64,000 bases of DNA from the NCBI GenBank assembly GCA_029216955.1, contig JANAVB010015600.1, positions 25,410,010 to 25,474,009 on the forward strand, read 5' to 3'. Below, piece after piece: positions 33,380-44,251 of the stretch (position 1 is the stretch's first letter; each line of letters opens with the position of its first letter). The notes beneath the pieces are model-generated. The model made no database searches, was not told the origin of the DNA, and was given only the letters and a program-made list of their open reading frames with translations. The DNA comes from Iris pallida. Its lineage: Eukaryota; Streptophyta; Magnoliopsida; Asparagales; Iridaceae. Position numbers and translations under genes: made by a program.

Positions 33380-35752
33380 TGCAGTCTACCGCTTCTTCGC
33401 CAGCCCAATCTCGGATCTTGTCCCAATCCTATGCATTCCTCCTCGCATCCCAAAGGTACTTAATCCTGCTGCGCTCCGGAGCCTCCAGGAGGCGGTGAAG
33501 CAAGGTGTCTCACGGCCAACATTCTTGGAAGGTGTTGGATTCTCCATTGCCCAGGCACAGACGGATAACCGGTTCAGCAATAGTACGGCCGTTGATGATG
33601 TGCCACCATGCCGCGGAAGATCTGCAGTTGGCGGTCGCCTGTGACGGATGAATGTGCTTGAAGTATCTGGCCTTCATGAATCTCGTCCACAAATTGCTAC
33701 TCGTACGAATCTTCTGCCACAGCTTCATCGAGAAGGTGTCAGCGATGTAGAAAAGTTTCGATAACCCCAATCCTCCCTCCTCAGTAGGTTTAGCCATGGT
33801 TTCCCAGCTGGCCCAACTATGCTTGACGTGGCCCCCGCAGTATCCCCAAAAGAAGTTGTTGAAGATGTTCTCAATCGAGGTCAGCACTTTCTTGGGGGTA
33901 GAGCACGCTGCGAGGGTGTATATGGGGATGGATGTGAGCATGTGATTAATGAGGATCATCTTCCCACCCGGAGATAGGGTGGCATTGTGCCACCCTTCCA
34001 GTTTTTTTCTGATTTTGTTGATGAGGTCTTCAAAGATGCTGGCGTTAGATTTGCTGTACACAAGGGGGCATCCGAGGTATTGAAATGAGGGTGACTGATA
34101 GAGAACGAGGTGATGTTGGAGAGACTGGTCGCGCTTTCGCTTTTAATGTTGTGGTGGGCGTAGATGATACTCTTCCTGGGGTTGACCTTCTGGGCGGAGC
34201 AAGAGGCGTATCTTTATAGAGTGTTGTGGACCACTTCCACCGATCCAACATCCCGGGAGGTGAAGATGAGGATGTCATCTGTATAGGCAAGGTGGGTGAT
34301 AATCGGACATCCACTGGTAGTATAAAAGTACTAGAAATTCGATGTACTAGTCATCTTGTTCAGGTTTCTACTCAATGCATCGGCCGTGATGATGAATATG
34401 GTAGATGATAGAGGGTCTTCTTGCCTGATTCCGCGAGTAGATTTGAAGAATCCATCGGCTTGACCGTTAATCACCGTGGAGAACCAGGAATTGCTGATCG
34501 ATCTCCAGATGATATTGATCCAGGTTTTTGAGAAGCCGAATCCCCTGAGGACCCAAATCATGAATTGCCAGTCCACTCTGTCATAGGCTTTTTCCATGTC
34601 GAGTTTGATCGCAATATTGCTGCCTCTTGTAGGAAGTTTTATACAGGTGATTAACTCTTGGGCAAGAATGATGTTATCCTGGATGTTTCTGCCTCTGATG
34701 AAGCCGCTTTGTTCCTCAGAGATGATCTTGGGGAGCAAGTCTGACATGCGAGAAGCAATGATCTTGGAGATGATTTTGTTGGTGAAGGTGCACAGACTAA
34801 TGGAGCGGAAGTCACGGGATGTTTTGGGGTTGTCCTTTTTCGAGATGAGAATAAGGTTGGCTGATGATATAGCTTTAGGGTAGGTCGCTTCCTGAAAGAA
34901 GGCCTTAGCCGCTTCATGGATATCCTTTTTGACAATGTTTCAGCCCTCTCTAAAGAAGACCCCGGAGAACCCATCAGGTCCTAGGGCACTGTGGGCATCC
35001 AGTGCCCAGACAGCGTCTTTCACTTCTTGTTCGGACGGAGGAAGATCCAACTGGGTGTTATCAGCATTGCTGATGAGGTTAGGGATTTCGACAAGAAATG
35101 AGTTGTCTCTGAGAACTCGCTCTTTTGTGAACAGCTACAAGTAGAAATTGGTTGCCGCCTCTTGGATGCCTCGTTGGTTGCTGATGATGTAAACCGAGTC
35201 ATCCTTTATCTTATAGAGGGTGAGTTTCTGTTTGCGGCCGTTGACACAAGCATGAAAGTAGGCCGAGTTTTTTCTCCTTCACTATCCCATCTGAGCCTCG
35301 CTTTCTGTTTCCAGAAATCGGTTTCGACTTTCAGCCGAAATTTGAGGATGGCTTTGGTGAGATTGAGGGCGATCCTGGCGTAGGGTGACCTGTCACTAAC
35401 GAACAAGGTCCCTACGCGAGTGACGTCAACTTCCGTGACGCACACTTGCTATAAAATGTCTCCGTACGCCTGTTTACTCCAAGTCGTAAGAGCTTTTCTA
35501 GTAGCCTTAAGCTTGTCCGCCACCCTGATGAGCGGGTCGGAGGAATCTGCTTGGTTTCAGGCTTCTTCCACCACTTGTCTGAATTGCGGGTGAGCGCACC
35601 AGAATTCAAGATACAGGAAGTTCTTTTTGATATGATTGGCATTGCTCCTCATCACAACCAGGAGAGGCGCGTGGTCAGATTCAGTAGCATTCAGATGCGA
35701 GAGATCGAAAGTGGTCCCCATACCGTGCCAAAGGTTGTTCTTGAGAGCAGTT
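33380..35752 (-). pseudogene. LINE-2 endonuclease end and reverse transcriptase
   Basis: The frame at 35557-35752 holds the C-terminal endonuclease signature 'SDHAPLLV' and the start of the inter-domain region. RT begins near 34970 and shows 'SGFIRGRNIQDNIILAQEL', 'AIKLDMEKAYDRVDW', 'GIRQEDPLSSTIF' (Glu for the usual Gly-Cys pattern) and a 'YTDDILIF' box near 34270, in place of YADD, in another frame. The connection region at 33510-34061 reads 'LSPGGKMILINHMLTSIPIY'. At least three frame changes make it inactive. Confidence 0.85.
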
Positions 35753-36638
35753 TGCAAAAACAAAACTGTAGAGCTTTATTGATACAAACTTTGTAATAAG
35801 ATTACAAGAATTCTGGGAAAGGTATAACTTTAGGAATCCAATCTAGATGACGATTGCTTTATCCCTTGGACGATGTGGACTTTGAAGATGAAGCCTCTGA
35901 AGTTGAAGACAACTCTGGAATTGAAGGCAAAAGCCTCGAAAGTTGAAGGCAAAAAGCCTCGGAAGAAAGCAGCAGCACTTGGACAAGAACTCCTAATCTC
36001 TCTGATATTTTTGAACTTTATGTCTGATCCCCTTGAATGGAGACTTGAAACTCTATTTATAGAGTTCTGGAAATAACTAACTTTTAGTTATTCTGGACTG
36101 CGCATGTTGGATTGCGCATGGACTGGATTGCGCAACCTTGGACTGCGCAGGCAGTTGTTGGATCGTGGGCCAACTGTCTTGGATACATGGCATCATTTGA
36201 TTGAAATGCGCATGATCGTGCATAGACAATTGCCACATAATGAGCAATTGATGGCATGAGTGCCACGTGTACATTGTCAGTTGTATTGATGGAGTGCGCA
36301 ACATGAGTTGTGCTGACTTTAGATTGCACAAGAATAGATTGCACAACAGATTGGCTGGCCGATTGCGCTGCCAGCTGTCCAGTCGTTCTCGAGCGCTGTA
36401 CGGCACAATAAACGAACAGTCTCCTCGTTCTCCGTGCTGTCAGCTGTCAGAAAATTTAATTGTGTCAGGTAATGATGACTTTTGCCACGTCAGCCTGCGC
36501 GCTTGAGAGTGTGCGCAGTCTAGTGTGCGCAATCTGTATGCTGCGCAACCTGATTTCTGCGCAGTTCATTTGAAAGATGCATTTCTCGATCTTCATGACT
36601 TTGTTGATGTGTGCAACTTGATTTTTTTAGGACCTACA
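35753..36638 (-). repeat. Tat-B 3' LTR
   Basis: The segment starts TGCAAAAACAAAAC and ends CCTACA, about 886 bp. A minus-strand TATA box CTATAAATAG lies near 36055. From about 36098 to the end the word TGCGCA(A/T/G) recurs about a dozen times. The partner LTR is not in the window, so the ends are inferred from Tat-A and Tat-C. Confidence 0.75.
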
Positions 36639-36696
36639 AGACGTCCTTCAAAGTTTTCAAAAGTTGAGTTTATTCAAAATTTCGAAATACTTTGAA
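36639..36696 (-). promoter_or_regulatory. Tat-B polypurine tract region and stem-loop
   Basis: The minus strand has GAAGGACGTCT, a PPT altered relative to GAAGGGGGTCT of Tat-A. The stem TTCAAAGT/ACTTTGAA (36647-36654/36689-36696) extends inward as TTTCAAAA against TTTCGAAA with one mismatch and one bulge, matching the structure in the other two Tat elements. Confidence 0.7.
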
Positions 36697-36804
36697 TTTT
36701 GAATTTTTTAATCAAATTGCGCATGTGATGAGTTGTCTGCGCAATCGGAGGAATTCATCCTACTTTTTCGGCGCAGTCTGAGGCAGCCGTTACCCTTTGA
36801 AAAA

Positions 36805-36814
36805 CTATAAATAG
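36805..36814 (+). promoter_or_regulatory. TATA box of the Tat-B PMD gene
   Basis: CTATAAATAG lies 96 bases upstream of the ATG at 36911, on the plus strand opposite to pol. Confidence 0.7.
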
Positions 36815-36910
36815 TCATCTTCGATATTCATTTCATTCTTTACTTTGCTTTCAAGAGAGAGAAATCCCTGAGCTCATCTAACTTCAAGTTTCTTTCCTCA
36901 ACGAATCTCC

Positions 36911-39900
36911 ATGGCCCCCAAGCGTTCCTCCGCCGCCGACAAGGGCAAGGCCCCCGCCGAGTCCTCGGCCAGGGTTGCGCGACGTCCTTCTCATCATGAG
37001 AGCGCGCATCCTGCTTTGCAAGGTAGATGACTTAGTCGAAATCCCTTTTTAGGGTTTTCACTGATTTTCAGAATCCAACTCTTTTTAGGGTTGTGATCAT
37101 ACTGCGCCACCCTTTTTAGGGTTTTGGTTGCACGAAACAATTTATTCTTCATTTTTATGAAGAATATCTTTCTGCGCAATCGGTTGAACTGCGCTGGCAA
37201 AAGTCAGCACAATCTGCCGATTTGTACAAAAATGTCAGCACAATCTGTTGATTGCGCAATCTGATGGTTACGCAATCTGATGGTTGCGCAATCTAATTGT
37301 TGTGCAATCTGGTGGTTGCGCAATCTGATGGTTGCATCCTTGATTTTTTCCTTATGCTGAATTTTTGTTTTCTCTGTTTGATGCAGTTAATACCAGAGAA
37401 GATCCTGATTATGAGAACTTTGTAGGGACTCTTTCAGAATCGGAATTCAAAGAGGACCTATCCCATGTGCCCTTTCCACAGTATGATCTGCCAGCTTTCC
37501 GTCAAGCTATCTTGGTAGCCCAAGATAATGAAACCCTGTTATGTCTGATGAATGGGCAACCTCTGCAATCAGTAGATGCCATGGTTCACAAGAAGCCCAT
37601 ATTTCTGTTTGGCAAGGCTTTTGAGAAGTGCTCTCAGCCGAGGCCACGGATTGAAGAACGGATTTTCCAATATAAAGACAAGACAATCTCGATTCCAGAA
37701 ATCTCCCGCTGCCTCCCCTTATCTCGATATGCTCATGCAAGCTATCCGACGAAAATGGAATAGAATCTCACACCTTTTCAGGATGCCCATCCAGGAAAGA
37801 TTTATTTGAAGAAGGGGCCTAACAAGAAAGACATATTCTACAGTTCTTTGGAACGATACAGCGTCTTGTTCAGAGGTTTAAAACCCGGTTGTATTCCACC
37901 GGAAAATTCTTCTTTGTTATTGCCCGTGAGAACTCCAATATTCGCGAATGAGTTCGCGAAGGTCGAAGGGAAGTATCCAGAACAGGACCTCAGATTAACT
38001 GGGCTGGTGAACCCAGACTATAAGAGATGGAGTTGTATAGCAAACTGGATTTTGACCAAGTTTGAAGACAAACTTCAGCAGATTAACTTGTACCAAGCAG
38101 TGCATGCCACTGTTTACAGTTTCGCCCCCAACTCGTATCTGTTCCTGGCTTTAGCAGAAAGATACAACTACAGGACAGGGACTTTTATGACTCCCTGCGG
38201 AGAGATCGGGTTTGCGCTTCACGAGATACAATACATCTCTTACCTGCCGATGGGGGATATCCCGTATGAGGAATTTGTCCCAACTAATGATGAGTTGGAC
38301 AAACTTCGAAAAGAGAATGCAGCCATGGTAGCAGTCTTCGAAGAACTGCTATGTCATTATAAAATCTGCTCTCTATTTTACAAAAGTGGTACATCTAGTA
38401 CCTGCTATTCATCCAAATGGTTGTCTTATCTGTTCCTCAACCATATTAAAGAAAAGAAGACCAAGGAACATGATAACTGCAATCCCGACTTCTTCAAGCC
38501 ACTGAGCAGCACTGAGGTGGTGAAGTTGATGGAGGAAAGTAGGGACTTGGACATCAAAATGAAGGACGATCATCAATGTCCTCCTTTAAAAGAAGGAGAC
38601 ACTCTCGAGAGTTATATGAGAATGGGATATCGATTTATGTCAAAAGAAGCCTAGTTAGCAGGATTTCTGACATATTGGCTCCGTCGATTCGTCGTCCCCG
38701 GAGCAAGTGTTGTAGACCGCTTCCACCGCGGTGTCCTTTTTGCTGCCGTTAGATTAGTCTTCTGCTATAAGATGGATCTCTTATCGGCGATGACTTGTAG
38801 ATTGAACGCCAGTCTCCGCCTGTACGTCGAATTGATGCTGAAAGCTAAGGGCGAGAAAGAGTTTCCTCGGCTAGAATTGCCATATACTTATCTGTTCTGG
38901 TGGTTGCTTCTACACCATCCTACTTTGATGGACCCTGGCATGGGACCAGTCTGCGGCAGCTTTTTGCGAAGATTCTCCAACGGTAAGTGGAAATACACTT
39001 CCTTGAGAGATTGCAGATACGCTTTGAACCTGGGCAAAGGATGGAACTTCTATTGCACTGATCCTCCCGTCGAATATGAACTGATATCGATTAACATGAT
39101 TGACTCAAAGACACAACCTTTGAGCCGTACAGCTTTTAATTGGTTGAAGACAATTCGACCATCCCACTTAGTATATCGGTTTGAAGAAGAATGCTACATG
39201 AAGCCATATCTTCCCAGCCGGTTTGCTCGGCAATTTGGATATGACCAATTCCACGTAGGTAATGCTATCACATGCCTACAAGGAAAAGGTTTCTTGATAG
39301 ATGGAGCCCGAGCTTGGGCTTATTACAATGCTCGAGATACGAAAGCAACGTTCTCGATGCCGGTGAACAATACTCGTGGCCCTCGTATGTTGTTCACATA
39401 TTCGGTGTTTTATACATCATCGAATACATTTGTCGATAACTTCAATCTTGGATAGCTTCGCGTCTGTAACGAGATTGAGGAAGGGAGGAGTCATCATGTC
39501 ACTCCCAGATAATGATGAGGTACACGAGCCAGTGGATGCACCCTTAGAAGTTTTGAGGGATGCTATGTTTCTTGAAGAGGTTAACAAGCCACTGCGTGTT
39601 TCTTTGAAGGTTGCTAAATCTCTGGCCAAGAAGAGAAGGAGAGAGGAGCCTTCCGTCCCAGCTGCAAAGAAGAAACTGATCTTGGATCATTCTTCAGAAA
39701 AGATTACCCCCAGATCTCAATCTCGACAGCTGGCCGAGACAATCCAGCTGGAAGAAGCTACCACACCGACCTCTGTTCGAAAACAAGTCGAGACAGTAAA
39801 CATAGAGAGCCCTGAGAGGCCTCTAAAAAGAAAGAAGAAGTTGGCCCAAAGAAGAAATAAAACGGTCTCTCCTTCAAGACAAGTTTTGTCTTCAATAGTG

Positions 39901-41654
39901 GTGGATGCTGCGGCGGGACTCACTATGCCATGTCCCACTCCTGTTTTTGAGTCTGGGAATAAAACTCCCAGTCCAGAACAGAGGGAGGAGATTGAGCAGA
40001 GAGGAGAGCTTGATCCGAGAAATGAGGCCGAAGAGCCTGAAGACAGGATTGTAGAAGAAGAGCATGATGCCGTACGATCTCCTTCACCTATCGCGGAGAT
40101 GACTCAGCCTCCTCTTACCCCTGGGACCCTCCGTGAAGAAGAGGATCGTGAAATAATTGCAGCTTTAGAGGATTTTGGCTTCGGCCCACTGGGGGATTAT
40201 GTTAATCAAACTGCTGCAACCGCCAGTGGAGAGGCAGCGGAAGGAGATGAAAACGAAGAGAGTTCATCGTCTTCAGAAGCAGATGAAGATACACAGGATT
40301 CTGAAGGGAAAAATGAAGAGCATGTGTCTCCTGTAGCTGTAGATGACACTTTGGATCCTGCAAAGGATACCGAAGTGCAGATATCTCCTAAAACTGCCGC
40401 TGATACCTTGAATCCTGAAAAGGATGCTGAGGTACAGATATCTCCAGAGAAGGTAGCAAATGAAGAAGCGGCCCCGGAGGAAACTCCCGCCATTGATCCT
40501 CAAGGTATAGAATGAAATTAGCAATCTTCTTTAAAATAGATTGATAGCTAACATCTTTATTTGTATTCCCTGCAGATCTCGAGACTTCTCAGGCACCTCC
40601 AAAGTGCACAGACATAGTGCTTGCACCGACGATTGCTAGTGGCAGTCGTCATTTATTCTGTGGCTCTGAAGCAGGAAGTAGTCAAGCAGTAGTGTTTGAG
40701 GCTACTTCTGCTCAGCTAGAATATGTCCCAACAGACGTTAGGCCTATTACTGGATTAAACCATGGTAAGACTTTTTTATTTTTGATCTTCTTGGACAAAT
40801 AGCAAATGACAGGAAAAATGACAATCTTTACTTTTGCAGAAGAATAACCAGGAGGGACAACTAGCTCCACTTTGGTTTCTTTGTTCAAAGAGCCTGCTAT
40901 TCAGATGCGAGAAATTGAACATCCTGCTGCCTCGTCATCAACAGGAGTAGCTGCGACTCCTGGCGCTCTGGCGATTAATAAGCTTGTTATCCAATCATTC
41001 ACAAAATGCTTCTTCGAATCCTTGGGACCTCTGGTCAATAGAATGATGGATAAAGAAGACGCTGATTTTTACATGGTTAGAGGTCCGACCTCTTTCTTGG
41101 TGAAGGCCATCCGGGAGCAAGGTGACGAGGCACAGGCCACCTTCCTTGACCATATATTGAATGAGCTAGAAACTTCCATAAAGAACTATAAAGAGCTCAA
41201 CAAGGGAGAAGTAGAACTCTTAGTTCAGGCAGAATATGAACAGATGGTTCAGGCAGCTGACATTGAAAGAGTGAATCTCCAGAACCTCTTGGATGCCTAC
41301 TCTACGAAATCTGCTGAATATACATCCAAATTGGAATCAGTGACCTCAATTGCTGAGAGAAAAGAGAAAAGAATTGCTGAGCTGAGAGCATAGATTGCTC
41401 GTCTCCAAGAGGAGCTAGAAAATGAAGTTACTGAGCATCAGATTGCAATTCAACAATTCAGTGCTCTAACTCAGGAAAGGGACGAGTATGTAGCAGCTCA
41501 TGATGCTGAAATCACCTGCCGAAGGGTAACCATGCCCACTTTTAATGAAGAATCCGGGATGGAAGAGGACATGAGGAGAGTGATGGCTTCTCGTGAAGAA
41601 CGGTTGCAAGTTCTGAAGCAACAAATTGCTAATCTGATAATGCCTCCATCTTAG
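36911..41654 (+). pseudogene. Antisense plant-mobile-domain gene of Tat-B, four or more exons
   Basis: I infer exons 36911-37022, 37387-40504, 40576-40764 and 40840-41654, joined at G|GT and CAG| sites with frame kept at each join, about 1,400 codons. The N-terminus is basic ('MAPKRSSAADKGKAPAESS'). A plant mobile domain (PMD, aminotransferase-like) lies at about 38650-39380: 'FLTYWLRRFVVPG', then 'LFWWLLLHH'. A Glu/Ser-rich acidic region follows, then a C-terminal coiled coil with 'IARLQEELENEV'. Stops at 37761, 38652, 40845 and 41391 are in frame; several fit CAG/CAA to TAG/TAA. A frame change between 39385 and 39455 is either an intron of about 70 bases or an indel. AATAAA is at 41719. PMD proteins of plants act in silencing and meristem maintenance; the role here is unknown. 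Confidence 0.75.
37023..37386 (+). other. First intron of the Tat-B PMD gene, TGCGCA-rich
   Basis: It is bounded by AAG|GTAGATG and TTTGATGCAG. Positions 37165-37340 are a run of about nine near-copies of GATGGTTGCGCAATCT, each with one TGCGCA word or a one-base variant. No other feature. Confidence 0.7.
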
Positions 41655-41788
41655 TAACAAGAACATCTTGTATCTTTTTGTCTTTTGTTTGTTTTTTGTA
41701 ATGTCTCAAATTTTGATCAATAAAAGACATTTCGTTGTGGCTCTATCATTTGTTGCATATCTTGTTCAGATATAAATAATAGAGGTAG

Positions 41789-41897
41789 AAAATATATTCA
41801 GAGGTACAGGACATGATATATTTTTTAATGATTTTGTAGAAAATAATTATATTCATTATATCTGCTCAGAGGTAATGTGGACGTGGCAGAATATAAT
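41789..41897. repeat. Stem-loop array of Tat-B
   Basis: Two hairpins. Arms 41789-41797/41816-41824 are a perfect 9-bp stem around an 18-nt loop TCAGAGGTACAGGACATG. Arms 41855-41865/41886-41897 (ATTATATCTGC against GCAGAATATAAT, one bulge) surround a 20-nt loop TCAGAGGTAATGTGGACGTG. The loops match those of Tat-C; the stems do not. Confidence 0.8.
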
Positions 41898-41959
41898 TTG
41901 TCGAATATTATTATTTCAATTGACAACTTAATCAAAACGACAAGTTGTTGATGTGAATG

Positions 41960-42330
41960 AACAAAAATGAATTGTCAAAAAGGTGTGAACGAAATGAATC
42001 GTCATAATGAATGGATGAATGGCAAAACTGTCGGATGATGATGAACGGATAAACCGTCGGATGAATGTGAATGGATGAACCATCGGATGTATGTAATGAA
42101 CGGATAAACCGTCAGATGATAAGGAACGGATGAAACGTCAGATGAATTGAATGAACGGGTGAACCGTCAAGTGAATTAAATGAACGGATGAACCGTCGGA
42201 TGATGATAATGAACGGACAAACCGTCAGATGATGATAATGAACGGGTGAACCGTCAAATAAATTAAATGAACGGATGAACCGTCAGATGATGATAATGAA
42301 CGGACGAACCGTCGAATGAATGCGTCGCTT
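41960..42330 (+). repeat. Minisatellite with ACGG...CCGT foldbacks
   Basis: About a dozen copies of a unit of 26-30 bases on the plan GAACGGATGAACCGTCGGATGA. Each unit contains ACGG and CCGT separated by five bases, so each can fold on itself. It is non-coding, between the stem-loops and gene A2. Confidence 0.85.
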
Positions 42331-42351
42331 CGTTGTTTGAGGAACCTCTGC

Positions 42352-42361
42352 CTATAAATAG
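42352..42361 (+). promoter_or_regulatory. TATA box of antisense gene A2 (Tat-B)
   Basis: CTATAAATAG lies 47 bases before the ATG at 42409; the Tat-A counterpart has the same layout. Confidence 0.65.
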
Positions 42362-42408
42362 AACAGAAATCTGACAGAAAATGAGCACTTCCACCTTTCA
42401 ACATAAAG

Positions 42409-42732
42409 ATGTCTTCTGGAGATGCATCCAGGAAGGCTGAACTCTTCCCGAAGGTTGAGACGGGCACTGAAGAATGTCCTGCCGATCCAGTCCAGCCAAA
42501 GCAGACAGAGGCAGGCGAAGGCTCGTCTGCACCCAAACCATCGCGAGATATCCTGGACTTTTTGCTCGAACCAGGAAAGACTGAAGAGGAGGAGGCCATG
42601 AGGATAGCTGCTTGCAAGTTCCTGGTGGGTTCCAGCAAGGAAGTTCTCGGCTCTTTTGCTGACCGTGTCTTTGAGAAGGACGGCAGTGGTCCGCGTCCCA
42701 ATGTCGAGAAGGATAATAGTGACCTTCCTTGA
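42409..42732 (+). CDS. Antisense gene A2 of Tat-B, 107 aa
   Basis: This intact frame is homologous to 10048-10347 of Tat-A. Shared parts are 'MSSGD', a 'SSAPKP' turn, 'DILDFLLEPGKTEEEEAMRI', a helical region ending in 'FADRVFEKDGSGPRP', and then eight or more extra residues (VEKDNSDLP end). Own TATA box and AATAAA (42758-42763). Acidic, soluble, no recognised domain. It converges on the end of pol, whose stop is 88 bases beyond. The reading frame survives in an element whose large antisense gene carries several stops. Confidence 0.65.
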   Translation: MSSGDASRKAELFPKVETGTEECPADPVQPKQTEAGEGSSAPKPSRDILDFLLEPGKTEEEEAMRIAACKFLVGSSKEVLGSFADRVFEKDGSGPRPNVEKDNSDLP

Positions 42733-42819
42733 TATTATGTAACATCCTTCTATGATGAATAAAAATCAAACTTTATTTAAGAATTGTCTGATCATATTTA
42801 CATAAAATCTCTGTTACAT

Positions 42820-43289
42820 TTATATATAGTACTTCTTAAGGAACTTGCCATTGATAGGCATCATAGAAACTCGACCGTCTAACTCTGAGAGTTGATAGGC
42901 TCCATTTGAGAAGACTTTGCTTACAACATAGGGCCCTTCCCACTTTGCGTCGAATTTGCCCTTGCTCATGCGAGTCATAGTCATAGGACATCTGACCGTT
43001 AGAACAAGTTCTCCTTGTTGAAAGGCTCTGACTTTAACTTTGCGATTGAAAGTCTTCGATATACGAGCTTGATACAACTCGATGTGTTGTTGAGCTAATA
43101 ACCGCTTCTCGTCAAGCGCCTCCAACTCTCGAAGTCGAAGAAGATCGTTATTCTCTGTAGTGAGCTCGTTAGCAATGGCAATCCTTAAAGAAGGAATTTG
43201 AAGTTCCAGAGGAAGAACTACTTCACAGTCGTACACCAAAGAGAAGGGCGTACAACCTGTAGGATTACGGACCGTAGTACGGTAGGCCC
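42820..43289 (-). pseudogene. Tat-B integrase C-terminal end
   Basis: The minus frame holds the last about 155 residues of a Tat integrase. It includes 'ELEALDEKRLLAQQHIELYQ', the SH3-like tail with 'GKFDAKWEGPYVV', and the terminal 'NGKFLKKYYI'. The frame is open here but is cut at 43289 by the chromovirus-like element, so the catalytic core lies outside the window. Confidence 0.88.
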
Positions 43290-44251
43290 TGTAACACCCA
43301 GTTTTTCCAAAAGAGGGTAATTTTGAAATTTTATAATTTTAGTCTTTTAATAATGATATTTAAATCATGATATAATTTTTAGTAATTTTTAATCATTTCA
43401 AACTATTTTTAAATCATGACTTATGATTTTGGTGTTTCTCTAGTGTAGCCCTAGAGACTACTTGACCAGGAAACTAACCATGACCTAGGAAGCCTAACCA
43501 TGTGAGTAGAGTTTCCATTTAGTACATTTTAGCCTAGAGGGTACTTTGGTCATTTTGGGATTTATTTAATTTAATATGATTTGTTAGAACTTATTGAATG
43601 TATGTGAATAATTGCTTGGTATGTGATTTGATTAGCCTAACCTAGAAGGACCTACCCTAATAGATTGGACTAACCTAGATTAGCCTTGGTTAAGTTGATG
43701 GTTATGTTAGCATTGACTAAGGTTGGTTAGCCATGACCTATGACTTGATTAGTCATGACTAGGATTAGTCATAGTCTTGGGTTAGTATAGCTAAAACCTA
43801 GAATCAATATGGACCATAGATCCTTAGTGGGAGATTGAGAGCCAGAGATTGGTCACTAAACCCTAGGATGGCCAGCCATGTAGTAGTTTATCCCCCTAAA
43901 TAAGCCTTCATGTTGAACTCTTGCCTTCTTTTTATCATTCTTGCAAGTCTTGAAGAAAGAGAGGTATAGACTCCTTCCCCAATCCATAGTTCATCCATTT
44001 TTGATCCTTTTTAGCCCTAATCTTTTCCAATACACCTAACCAATCCCTACTTGCTGTTCTTGTGGAGCAAACCCAGCCTAGGAGCAATTTGGGAGCCTAC
44101 ATTGCTAGAGAACCTCTCAGCTTTGGGATATTCTGGAGGCTGGAAACTCACTCAGGTTTAACCCTAAAACCCAAATGAAACTCTAGATTTTATTGCATAT
44201 TCATGTGACCCTAGGTATCTACCTCGTCCTGACCAAGTTTGGTGCCTTATT

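Larger units (their letters stand above)
32656..35752 (-). mobile_element. LINE-2: L1-type LINE, 5' part cut off
   Basis: Minus-strand order from 35752 leftwards: the end of the endonuclease domain ('SDHAPLLVVMRSN'), RT, connection, zf-RVT and tail to a 3' end near 32656, beside an AT-rich tract. It is interrupted at 35752 by Tat-B. It is more GC-rich than LINE-1 and distinct from it in sequence. Confidence 0.85.
35753..43289 (-). mobile_element. Tat-B: Tat-type element, right part outside the window
   Basis: This holds the 3' LTR, PPT-side stem-loop, antisense genes, stem-loop array and integrase end, in the same order as Tat-A and Tat-C. It is cut at 43289 by the chromovirus-like element, which extends past the window end, so the rest of pol, gag, ORF1 and the 5' LTR are not visible. 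The left boundary is set by the break in LINE-2 coding and a TG start. The candidate TSD GCAGT (35748-35752) cannot be verified. Confidence 0.85.

Noticed and set aside
32656..35752. LINE-2 as the missing 5' half of LINE-1
   Set aside because: It has its own complete RT, zf-RVT and 3' end, and a different composition.
39385..39455. Definite third intron in the PMD gene
   Set aside because: Reading-frame change is clear, but the only donor in the right phase (GTTGTT) is weak; left open as intron or indel.
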